Positions 1 to 41,000 of a DNA stretch of 64,000 nt are shown here, one piece after another. Position numbers and translations under genes: made by a program. A model generated the notes under the pieces. The model ran no database searches. It saw nothing but the letters and a program-made list of their open reading frames with translations, and was not told where the DNA came from. Source of the stretch: Mugil cephalus (taxonomy: Eukaryota > Chordata > Actinopteri > Mugiliformes > Mugilidae). Where the stretch lies: positions 16,957,001 to 17,021,000 of the forward strand of contig NC_061781.1 in NCBI RefSeq assembly GCF_022458985.1, given 5' to 3'. The stretch's first letter is position 1. Each line of letters opens with the position of its first letter.

Positions 1-2080
1 GTGTTCACGGCACTTTACATATTCATCCATCTCCACCACTTGAATTTATGTCCCTAGAAATGTCCAAAATTAGCTTTGAGGATAAAGCAGGCACAGCGAT
101 AATCATGTGTCATGCGCTTTTCTAATGGGAGATAATTTGACAGTAGCTTTTAGTGTTATATTTCATTCTGTTTGAAGAGACGGTTGACATTCCTGTGTAT
201 TCCTTGTGATCAAAAGCACACAGTGGTATTTTTTTTTAATATTACTTGTGGCATTAGTATTATTATTTCTTTTTTTTTTTTTTTTACTGTCAAATGAAAA
301 ACCAAGATGTCCTAAAATGTATTTCAGAAAATGGGATGGCAGAAAGCTCTTTCACAGATCATTAGAAATGTGCATTCTATTAGCTACTGTGCAAATGCTG
401 TATTTATTTTAATATTTATTTGTTTTGTGTACAGATTTCTGTTCTGGGCCATTTTTACTGTTTCACGTGATTCTTAAGATGTTGGTTGCTATTGTTGTTG
501 CATAATCTGACTTAATTTATCTTGAGTGGCCCTAAGCAGATGCATGTATTATGTACATAACGATAAGGAGGGTTTCATGCTGTTACTTATCTCCACCCTT
601 GTCACTATCGTTGCCCTGTGTCAATGAGAGTTTTTAATATACCAAGGTCACAACTATCTACAGTGTTACAGTTTCTGTGTGTGAACGAGCTGCTGGCCTT
701 TGACTTCTGATTCTAGCCTCCGTGCAAAAGAAAAAGAAAATCACCACTTGTTCTGCAGAAACATTTTTTAACTGTGCTATGTTAAAATGCTAACGCAGAC
801 CGTTTCATGTTAAAATGCTAAACATTTCCTCAGCTTTAGAATATTTGCAAACTTCATATTCTATACACATATTTATACACATATTCTTTTCTGACTTGCC
901 CTTCACTCGCACCCCTTTCCACAATCTGCCTCACTGTGTTTTTTTTTTCCTACCACAAATGGGAAAATGCGTGTTTGCCGGGGGAGGTGTTGCTGCAAAG
1001 GGAAAACAGTGTCTTGCGTTACTTCTGCTCAGCTGCCTGCCTTTGAGATGCGGCTGCTCTGTCTATTCTGCTTGTGAACCACTGAAGGAGCAGCCGAGGA
1101 GAAATTCCCTTTCATATGAAGCATAACAGAGTTTATATATATATGTACTAGCCAACCTATCATTGTGAAGGAGGAAGGACTTCCCCGTTAAGATAAGAAA
1201 AGTGAAATGCATTCTGCTTGAGATGAGCTATACCGGCAGTAGAGTAGAGTTTTAGGTAATTTCTTTTAACAAGTTACCCTTTGTTAATGGTTTATAATCT
1301 GTAACGGATTGCTCAGATTTTATAGATTAGTCATAACCTTTAAATACTTCTTATTTCTGAGTAGCCAGATTATAGAACACCATGCATTTATGATTGGGAC
1401 CAACATGCATGCATTAACACGTTATTTAGAATTGTTAGTGATATACAGTTCATAGAGTCATTATTTCCAGAAGTAAAAAAAACAAACAAACAAAAAACAA
1501 TAAGCAATGGGTGGTTTCAAAGGCCAGCTGACCCAAATTTATACTTATACATTGAGATTAAACCCGATTGATATAACATGAGCAAAAGTTCAAGGTTAAT
1601 CATTTATTGTCTAAATGGAATACCGAGATGCAAAAAGAAATGCACTGGAGAAAGCCACGGCTCTCCCACACATAAAATGCACAAATAGGTCCAAGGTAGT
1701 AAAAGAATATGCAGTGCAAGATATTTTTTATTTTGCACAATATGCAAGTTATCATAAAATGTAATTCAACTTATAGGGGCATTATAGGGGCAAGCTACTG
1801 TACTAATGTTAAATTTTAAAAAAGAAAGATGTGAAATTGGAGATGCTCGTTTTTTGTTAGGAGGGATAATATGTAATATTTTAATAAGTAAATAACAAAT
1901 ACAAACACTGAAGAGTTAATCAATATTAATAAAAAAAATACAGTTATAGAATCATACATCAAACTAAGTAGCTTTTAAAGTCGCAAAAATAAGCTAAATT
2001 CTGACAGGAGGCTCTTGTTTAATGGGTGTACCACTGTTTAGCAGAGGTAGAGGATAGGCTTTTGTGACTTACATGGCAAC
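1..2080. other. AT-rich non-coding DNA upstream of gsk3b
   Basis: No exon chain or conserved domain could be recognised on either strand. The stretch is AT-rich with homopolymer tracts, and an AATAAA hexamer lies at about 1928-1933. It could include the 3' UTR of a same-strand neighbour: in human, GPR156, LRRC58 and FSTL1 lie on the 5' side of GSK3B. Nothing in the sequence proves that, so it is inference only. Confidence 0.4.
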
Positions 2081-2139
2081 AGTGCTGCATGACCACCGGC
2101 GCTCAGTGACAGCTGGTCCATTTGAATTGACGGGCCTGG

Positions 2140-2560
2140 TCCCGGAGCCCCATTGGCCCACGGAGTCATCAATCTCGGGTGGCAGCTCCGCCCATTGTCC
2201 CCGTCGCGGCATGGAGAAAACCCTTTGAAGTCGTGAGGGCGGTGCGGAGCAAATTATGCCATGTGGTGCTCCAGAGCTGCACTTCCATTGGACAACGGGG
2301 ACTCACGGTAACGCCCATTTGTGAAGGATACTCTCTCTGATTGGCTAAACCGGCCACCCCAGATTCACAGCGTGCGCGTTCACGGCTTTGCTATTCTCCG
2401 TTGAGGTTTGCGTCAGGAGCGTGAACTCCTCTAACAGTTCCTGTAACGCTTTACGGCAGCGACGTAGATAATGTGCGCAGCGACAAAGACTGCGAGCCCG
2501 AAACCTATGGGGAAGGAATAAAAAAAAAAAATCAGTATCGTCGCACTGTTCCTAAAGACC
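2140..2560 (+). promoter_or_regulatory. Probable gsk3b promoter region with three CCAAT boxes
   Basis: Three inverted CCAAT boxes (ATTGG) lie at 2152-2156, 2287-2291 and 2340-2344, in a stretch that turns GC- and CpG-rich after an AT-rich upstream region. No TATA box is evident. Multiple NF-Y (CCAAT) sites in a CpG-rich, TATA-less setting fit a housekeeping promoter such as that of GSK3B. The transcription start is not determined; somewhere between 2,360 and 2,700 is my inference, which would give a leader of about 0.5-0.9 kb before the ATG at 3224. Confidence 0.5.
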
Positions 2561-2724
2561 ATCATTTTCCGAGCAGCTCACTGCCCCTGGGTCTCGGCTA
2601 AGACACGGGAATTTGACAGCGGTGGGACCGGATTTTGAGTGCGCGTGAAGCCGGTGAATCCGTTGTAGAGGGCTGATTTTCCGGTGGACCGTCTGTAGGC
2701 TAAGGGTACAGCGAGGGAGCCGCC

Positions 2725-2763
2725 ATGGCCGTCGGATCATTGAGCCTCCACATCGGGATATGA
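2725..2763 (+). CDS. Upstream ORF (12 codons) in the probable gsk3b 5' leader
   Basis: A 12-codon ORF, MAVGSLSLHIGI then TGA, begins at an ATG in an essentially perfect Kozak context (gccgccATGg). It ends about 460 nt before the gsk3b start codon. If the leader includes this point, most scanning ribosomes should initiate here, so GSK3B synthesis would depend on re-initiation or leaky scanning. The peptide shows no recognisable motif. The uncertainty is whether transcription starts upstream of 2725. Confidence 0.4.
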   Translation: MAVGSLSLHIGI

Positions 2764-3178
2764 AGAGGAACTGCATGTGTCCCGAATCGACGAGAAAACG
2801 CCGCATTCATCTGTCCTCCGCGCCGGACCCACATCCGAACTCGTGAAATTGATCCCACACCCACCGAGATATCGCATTTGGTTTTAAACAGGGGGGCCAC
2901 AGGGAGAGGCCAGATTCATGACTATTTTAGTCGGAGACGTGTCTTCAAAGGCCCGTTGAGAGAAAACCTGGATTATAAGGAGGAAACGATGCTCTGATTG
3001 ACTGTACGTGGGAAAGAAAGGGTAGTTTATTAGGTGATACCAAGTAGCGTGGAGGATCGTGGGATAAAAGGGGGTGTCTTTTCTGACTGTCCTCCCTGTG
3101 AATAATAGTGACATTACATATACTGTCATCCTTTTTTGGATGAGAAGGTCCGGCGGATCGTTCAGCGCTGCCGTTTAA

Positions 3179-32997
<29,819 letters not shown>

Positions 32998-33224
32998 GCC
33001 CGCAGACCGCCCCGCCCCGCCCCGGCCTCAGCCCCAGCCCACAGCCTCTCCATTGCCCTTGGCCAGGGGGGTGAGCTCTGCCCAGCTCTGCTCTGCTCTG
33101 CTCCCCCAGACAGCAGCGGAGCGACGCTGAAGCAGTCCGGGTTCAACAGCTAACCGACAGCCCCGCGCCACGACCACAAACCAAGCATCCCCAACCGGAC
33201 CCCTTCGAACCCTCCGACCGGCCT

Positions 33225-33227
<3 letters not shown>

Positions 33228-33288
<61 letters not shown>
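33228..33288 (+). repeat. (CA)n microsatellite in gsk3b 3' UTR
   Basis: Uninterrupted run of about 30 CA units, the longest pure dinucleotide tract in the window. Confidence 0.95.
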
Positions 33289-36200
33289 CTGTTTGAACTC
33301 CATCCTCCGTCAAAGACATGTCTCTCCGGGCCCTTTCAACAGGGAAGCGAATCGCAGGGCCAGAGGTGTTGTCGGCTGTACTATTGATAAAAGTACACTG
33401 TACATGTATACACAATGCTAGCCTGTTGTTTGTAAGAGGACAATCTGTAGAAAAGTCCTAAGCTGTTCCCCTCTCTCCTCCCCCTCCCCCCATCTGGCCT
33501 CACCCGTTTGCCTCCCCCACATTTTTCCATTTTTCTGCATCCTCATCCTTTGACCTCTGTGTCCCCTGGCCGATTCCCCCTCTTCTTCCTCCTCCTCCTC
33601 CTCCTCCTTTGGTTCCTTCTGTAGTGCATGGCCTGAGTATGGTAGGATCACCTGGGGGGTCGCCACGCCCTCTCATCTCCACTTCCCCGCAGACAAGGCA
33701 TGAGGCTCGCGCACGCGTATACACACAAACACACAAACACGCACACACGGACACATCCTCACACACATGGATGCATGACGTATGTGGAAAGAAGCCGTCT
33801 ACTTGTGGGGACACTTTAATTTTTCTGTTTTGTTTTGTTTTTTTTGTTTTTTTTGCCTGGGGTTGTTTTTAACTGGTTGGCGAGCTGTTTTACCTTCTTT
33901 TTAATGTTTTTTTTTTTTTTTGTACTCCTGGGCTTTGTTTTTTTTTTTTTTTTTTCTTTTTTGGATTGACACGTGCGATGGATGTGACATGTATCTGGTC
34001 CTGTGTGCTTGTATAATATATATATATACATACAGTACAAAAAAAACAAAAAAAAAACAAACACGCATACATACACAGTTTATATATTACTTTTCCTTAT
34101 GTATAAAAAGTATATATAGATATATGTATATTAACTACAATGGTTCAGAAATCATTTATGGTGAGCTCATATCTGGCAGAGCAGTGGCAATATTTGCTGC
34201 TGCCTAAAGACAATAGATATAGAGAAGGTGGTGTTTTATTTTATTTTGTCTCTTTTTTTTTTTTTTTTTGCTGGAGTGTGGTTAGATTCCAGCGGCTACT
34301 CTCTCTCCTCGTTCTCCTGTGTTGTCTGTATTAAGGCTGTAGATGGATTTAGGGCATCGCTCTATCCCCCACCCCCCCTCCCCGCCCGCCCCTCCCGTCT
34401 TTGTACCGACTCTGTCTGCAACAGTGTGTTCTGTGACAGTGCAGCGTCCAGGCGAACATGTTCTCCTCTCGCCTAAATCTTCCTCTTTTGTTGTTTTTTT
34501 TTTTTTTTTTTGTTTATCCGTCTCCGTGAAGAATCACTTTTCCTCGACCCCTTGAGAAAGTCCCCAGCCGTCGTCTCTCCAGCGCCGCCGGCTGCCTCGT
34601 ACGTGTTGTGACCACTGACTCCAAGTGTTAGGCTATAGCGTCCTCCCTCCTCCTCCCTCCTCCTCCTCCTTTTCCGCCTGGAGCACATAGAGCCACTCGG
34701 TACAGTCTGTCCAATCGTCTTATTTACAGAGAATACTCACTACATTAAAAAGAAAAAAAAAATATGAATGGAAAAATACTAAAAAAAAAAAAAAAAAAAA
34801 AAACAAGAGAAAAACTGAATTTGTATATACAGTATAAATGCTCCTCACCAAAATTCTGTATGACTTGTATGTTGTTTTTTTTTTATGTTGATTTATTTTT
34901 ATTTCCATGTTGTATTCAAGGTATGTATATATGCAGACCCATGTACTGTTTATGAGCAAAAACAAAGACAGCGACAGAGGGTGGGGAAAGAAATGGAGGA
35001 AAAAAAAAGAGAAAAAAAAGACAGAATCAGGGCAAAACTGATGTTGTTTATGGATATTGTAGATGATGATCAGCTTTATCCAGCCATATGTCCAATCTTA
35101 CCTGTACAGTACAGTAGAAGACAGCTGTATTATTGTAACAAGAACTAGTCATGTATAGTGTAACTATAGTTTGGAGTGCCTTTGCTTTCATACACCTTCG
35201 CCTTGTTTCCGCACCCCTCACCCGACCCCTGCCATCGCCCCCTCCTCCCATCACCACCCGCCCCACCCTCACCCTGATATTGTGACTCTCCCTTCGGTGC
35301 TGTTGAATGTCCTGCTATCCTGCAACACGCTAAAAAGTTTTCCCCCCTTCTTCCACTTGCACATGTCCCCCCCCCCCCCCCCCTTCTCTTCATTGCACAC
35401 TTAATGTAATATACAGACATTGTTAATTGTAAGGATATCTTTCCTTAACTGAAGTAGACAAGTGTTTATTTTAATAGATGTTTTATCTCGGACACACATG
35501 TATACCACAGTCCTGGACTCCGGGGCATGAAGTGGGTGGGGGTGTTGTGGATGGCAGCAGGGGTTTCAAAGAAAAAAAAAAAAAAAATTAAAAAAAAAAA
35601 GGCATCATATACTGTATATAAACAATACAGTTTCTGTATCACTCACAGTGTTGGTTCTGTTACCAAAGCCAAACTATTATGTAGTCGTGATGAGTCATCC
35701 TCAGAGGCAATAACTCGTCTTCTTATTCTTCTCTGGATATTTTGTTGTTTTCCCCCTGTCCTCTTGCTTGCTTCTCGTCCCGACACTTCTCATCCAGAGG
35801 GGGGTGGTTGTGGGGTGGGGTGGGGGGTTTCAGTAGCACCTAAAGGGGTCGAGTCATGTAGCCTTTCTCCTGCCTCCCCGCTTGCAGTAACTTTGCATTC
35901 ATGAACGTGTCGCCGCCCTCCATCAGAAGGTTTGACCACCTCACCCTACCCCTAACTCCTTCAGCAACAACACCACAAAGGTTACCAAAAAAATAAATAT
36001 TAAGAAAGCATATATGCTAGTATTATATGTTATACTAGCATATATGCTAGTTGGATACACTAACTGGGTTAAACTGGGGTTAGAGAAAAGGAAAAATCTA
36101 AGAAAATGCTACAAAAACATCCTGTATAACAGTACTACTACTTGAATGCCTCTGTTTGTGACTGAAAATTTTCTTTCTTTTTTTTTGTTCTTTTTTTTTT

Positions 36201-36297
36201 CCTTTTTGTTCTGTGAAGGTATGCTAAATGTGCGCCTCTGTAAATATTCCCTCTGCGTGCTCCGAGGAATAGTTCCCTGGTACTGTAATTTGCATTA

Positions 36298-36303
36298 AAT
36301 AAA
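36298..36303 (+). terminator. gsk3b: gsk3b polyadenylation signal
   Basis: AATAAA following a long 3' UTR, with T/G-rich sequence downstream (gtgtctctttggtcatcttt at about 36333). Chosen as the main site because no coding or repeat feature intervenes. Confidence 0.6.
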
Positions 36304-36715
36304 GAGTAGGATAGCCTGGAAATGATCAAGAAATGTGTCTCTTTGGTCATCTTTTAGTGCCACCGTCATTTATATAAAGTGACGTACATCAGTTTTGCGA
36401 GAAATTATAAACTTGACATTTGCTGGCTGCCGTTGTGTAAGGAAAATGGTTAGATTCTCCTGTTGTCTGAACAAAATAACTTTAACTTTTAACTTAATTT
36501 TTTATTTATTTTTTTATCTGTATTGGTGAAGAACGCCCCATAATGAAATCTAAATGTGTCACAGTAAATATTAGCTCTAGATGAATCTAAAATTTAAGAA
36601 AATGTCTGACTGAACAGGTCAATACGACATCCAATACCCATATCCGTATTTTTTATTTATTTATTTATTTATTTTTTCATTGTTCTATGTTGACGATGCA
36701 ATATTCTCACATTAC

Positions 36716-37087
36716 TACGGTGGCCCTGGAGGTCAAAACACAAACATTTCAATATTTCACAAAAACACAATGGCATTTCAGAATACACAACGATATTACA
36801 GAAAACACAACAACATTTCACAAAAGATAACATTTCAGAAAACACAAAAACTTAAAGAAAACATAATGACTTTTCAATAAACACAACATTACAGAAAACA
36901 GTTTCCTGAAAACAGTTTCCTGTAATGTTATTGTGTTTTCTCTATTGTCGTTGTGTTTTCTGAAACGTCATGTTTTCTGTAATGTTGTTGTGTTTTCTGA
37001 AATGTCATTATGTTTTCTTTAATTTTGTTGTGTTTTGTGAAATTCTATTTTCTGAAATGTCGTGTTTTGACCTTCAGGGTCACCATA
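36716..37087. mobile_element. Foldback (long inverted-repeat) element with 6-bp target duplication
   Basis: The whole 372 bp is an imperfect palindrome centred at about 36902. The outer ends read TACGGTGGCCCTGGAGGTCA and (reverse-complemented right end) TATGGTGACCCTGAAGGTCA. The arms are built from tandem variants of an acaacatttcagaaaac unit on the left and its complement on the right. CATTAC flanks it on both sides (36710-36715 and 37088-37093), as expected for a target-site duplication. No ORF of note. It lies between the convergent gsk3b and nr1i2 3' ends. Confidence 0.8.
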
Positions 37088-37093
37088 CATTAC

Positions 37094-37590
37094 ACTCACA
37101 TTTTTATACTGTACATTAAATAGTGTCTACTTACACCAGCATGCTGTCAGCTCACGATCTGAGTTTACCATATTAGCTTGCTAACATTTGCCATATAGCA
37201 TCAGCCAGTTAGCAACAGCAGACGCAATCAAAAATCATTTTGATTGTGCTAAATAAAACATTGTGGCATCACCTAAGTTGAGAAGGCAAATGTGTCAAAT
37301 GTCTGCACAGAATTTTGGGGTAATACCAGTTTTTGACCTTTACCACTTTACATATGTGTGATTCCACAAATGAAAATCATATTTTTAATATGATTATATA
37401 GATGATATATAGATATATATTTTTTAGTAATTAGTGTGTAATAAATTATAATAAATTCCTAAATTCTGAGAAAGTAATTTGAATTAACCAGCACCTTGTT
37501 TTCTGTCATTGTGTGTCCAAGTGTGACCACAGTGGGGCAGTGTTGGTCTTACTATGCTCCTACACTACATAGACGCACCACTACATACTT
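37094..37590. other. Intergenic stretch between gsk3b and nr1i2
   Basis: AT-rich, with no gene, repeat family or regulatory motif that I can support. Confidence 0.5.
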
Positions 37591-37610
37591 TAAGAGCACC
37601 TTTATTCAGT

Positions 37611-37616
37611 TTTATT
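37611..37616 (-). terminator. nr1i2: nr1i2 polyadenylation signal (candidate)
   Basis: AATAAA on the - strand about 445 nt past the nr1i2 stop codon; a second copy lies at 37601-37606. It defines a 3' UTR of about 37,590-38,059. Confidence 0.5.
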
Positions 37617-38059
37617 TACAAGTGTAGAGATTGTTTTGTTTTATGTGACAGCATCAAAACACAAAACTAAACCTGAGGTAACAAATGCAAAAACTTATGA
37701 TGGTTCGTGTAGCTACACCATTTTCAGTCTTTGACAATTCTCTGTGCAATATTTAAATTAAGCAAACATGCTCAGCTTCACAACATGCACTTCCTGTCAG
37801 CAAAAAAAACACGGACATAAGGATTCAATCTGGCCTGTAACAAAACCCACTTTGCAACACACTGCCTTACCTGTGGTACCTTTCCCTCGTGAGGTGTGCG
37901 CGGAGAACAAGACAATTACACGACACAATTAGTTACTACTTCCTTGCTTGTATGACAACCGAATACATTAATTTAAATCCACGGACACGCTCAGTTCTTG
38001 TTAAATAACAGCGGGGGACTCCGAGTGCTTGAGGAGTCCGTGTGCTGCAGGTGCCCGCA

Positions 38060-41000
38060 TCAGAAGTCGCTACAGGGGCTTTTACTGACCACCTCCATTA
38101 TGAGAGGAGATATAGTGTCAGGCTGGATGTCCTGGATCTGCAGGATCTGTTTGCTGTACTCCTCCGTCATTGTTCTCAGCTCTGTGCAGCAGGCTATCAC
38201 TTTCGGGTACAGCAAGCTGAAATAACAGAAAGCAAGAGGGTAAAGTAGACCAATATGTGAAAGGTGTCTGACAAAGTGGAGTTGGCACGTTACGCACTGC
38301 CTTTCTGAGCCCGTTCTCTTGCAGTCGATCCAGGTTTTTAGAGTCAGCGCCAGGTTTTCTTGAACCTTGTCGATCACGCCGCGCTGCTGCACTCCAGGAC
38401 GATCTGTCGGACCCGGCAAACACACGTGTCTTTAAATTAAAAAGCTCAACCTGAGAATGTCTGAACACATATTTTCATACTGGCTTGGTGCAAACGCACA
38501 CTGTTTGTCAGGTTTAAATATTTACAGGGTTCATAAATGATTGATTGGCAAGGACCGGGATGAACTGATGGAGACCTGCTGGTACCTGGAGAAAACAGGG
38601 ACATGGCCTGCATGAGAATGTACTCTTCCTCTTGCAGTTCCAGTCTCCGCAGCGTGTGGTGAAATTTGAGCAGAGGCTCCAACAGGAGTGGCTGGAAACC
38701 CGCTACAGAACAAAGAAATCTTCATTAGTGGCGTCAAATAGACTTGAGTCTATCTTCACCCTCAGATTTATATGTCAAAAAACAGATATATGTAATTTCT
38801 TGTTGTCTATAGTTTTCATTTTTTCACAGTTCTACAGTTTTTGATTAACATTTAACTGCGATACTGAGAGGGAAGTTGATGAATATCTTCGTTCTAGTAG
38901 CTGAAACATAAGGTTGTAAGATTGTTAATGGATTTTATCGTAAAACCAACTTACTTTAAGACTAAAACCAAATAACTAACGGAGAAATACAATACAAACA
39001 TGTACAGGATGTACAGGATGATTTAGCGTTGGTGAGGTAAGACCAGTCGGGACACAAGCTTTGTTGCTGCACGCTGACAAGGAAATAACATGTTGATACG
39101 TAGTTTAACCTGACCCTTCATGAAATATGAGCAGACGCCTACTGGGTAATTAGAGAGGTATTTAATTTAGTCTCAAATATGTCACAGACCGCCGAAAAGG
39201 AAGTGGGACATGCGAGACAATGTCTGTTATTAAACGGGACAATACGTGTTTGACAACATTCTTGTGAATGCGTCACGTTCCTGCTGCTGTAAAGTGACTG
39301 TTCATGTCTGGTTGCTCATGGAGATTAAGTACGATAAGCATAAACATGTCATAACGATTCTGTAACGAAGAGTCAAAATGTCAGCGTGTTGCTTCCTTCT
39401 TATCTGTATCTGTAAATCTTTACGTGTCTTTTGAGAACTTTCAGTGTCAAGGTTACCCTGGTCCCTTTCACACGGAACATAACGTACATCCTGAGTCTAC
39501 TGCTGCTTTTTCAATCAACCTCAACCCATATTTGTGTGCATTACTGAATTTATTTTGTATTGTTTTTGTAAGGAGACTTAATTACGACTACGCACTCACA
39601 AATCCAGGGGCTGATAAACCTCCATGGGATTCCACCTCTCAATTAATAATGATAAATAACAAATCGTTTCCGGACGTTTTAGCAAGTTTCAGCTAAATGT
39701 TTTAATTTCCAGGCCATTTCCATTTCACCCCAAAAACCCAAACAAATATACACAACTTCTGCAACACCAAAATGTGAGTAGACGTGCTGAAGATTTCAGC
39801 TAAATCTCCCATGCATCTTTCAGGAAGCGTTGATGGGAAACTATTTATATATTCATATATGTGACTGGACTGATTACAATCAGTTCTTGCGCAGTTCATG
39901 CACGTGTCTGCCTGACGTATTTGCATTCGTGAAAGTCGCCTCACCTCGTACAGCGTCGTCTATGCAGTATGTGATGTGGCCACATTCCCAGTTGCCTGTG
40001 TTCGAGTTGAACACCATGTTAAAGCGGATCTGCATTATTTCAAACGTGGCTCCCTTCAGCAGAGATATCTGGTCCCCCATGGACAGAGATCTGTGGGAAA
40101 CCGACTTGACATGACATAAACTAAATTTGCACTGAGCGAATATTAAAGGGGACCTATTACATTTTATTTACCCCCCTTTTTTCTGCCACGCGTATAGAAT
40201 GCTTCGACTTTTCGTGCTGACACGGGAAAGCCTGAAACCTGCGGCTTCTCGAGTGGTCGCTTGAGGACATTTCATTTAAAATGTGTCAAGATTAAAGTCG
40301 TGCATTGTTTAAGGTGTGGCTGTGTTCAGTGGCATGTGGGTGTCATTTTAGGTTACTAGCCTTCTGAGGACGCCCCAACGGCTCATTCTCCACCCATTTT
40401 GAAATTAGCAAGGAGATAAGCCCTGACCTGACACAAAGAGCTTCCTCAAAGCCAGCCAGAGACAGACACTAGCTCATACGGCTGACAGCAGGAGATGAGG
40501 ATATACATTGTTTGGCAACTCTAGTTGCAAGAGTCCCCAAATAAAAAAAAAAATAGCTAAATTATTTGTGTAATAAGTCCCCTTTAATCACCAAAAAAAA
40601 CAAACAAACAAAATAAAAACTACGTGCTGAGACGTGTTTGAACACGCATTGATGCACATATTTACCGGAAGTCCTGAAGGCCTTTGGAAAACCTAATTAT
40701 ATCCTGGATCATGTATGTCGTGAGGTCGGTCACGTGTGGAAGAGCAGTGAAGACGCATCGGGCTGTGCCCCCGTCTCCTTCCTGGCTCTCCTGCTTCTCA
40801 AAGGAACCACAGAGGCTGGAGGAGGACGACGAGAACGAGGAGCAGAGGGAGCCGCCGCACGAGGAGGCCGCGGGCTCGGCCGCGGATTTGTCGGCCGTGG
40901 CGCAGGTTTGCGCGGGATGGCCGGTCAGCGGGTGGAAGGCCTCGCTCGCAGAATGGCTGCTGTCATTCACGGGAAAGATGTTTCGGTCCATAGGCTGAAA

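Larger units (their letters stand above)
32998..36320 (+). other. gsk3b: gsk3b 3' UTR
   Basis: Runs from the stop codon at 32995-32997 to just past the AATAAA at 36298-36303. It carries a (CA)n tract at 33228-33288, many T- and A-homopolymers, a purine/pyrimidine run near 33585-33610 and poly-C near 35370. GSK3B transcripts in other vertebrates also have multi-kilobase 3' UTRs. Earlier AATAAA hexamers (for example about 35990) may give shorter forms. Confidence 0.7.

Noticed and set aside
206-1126. Short + strand ORFs near the window start
   Set aside because: Phe/Leu-rich translations of T-tracts with no domain or splice structure.
33028-33415. Antisense ORFs across the (CA)n tract in the gsk3b 3' UTR
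   Set aside because: They are Cys/Val dipeptide runs produced by the microsatellite.
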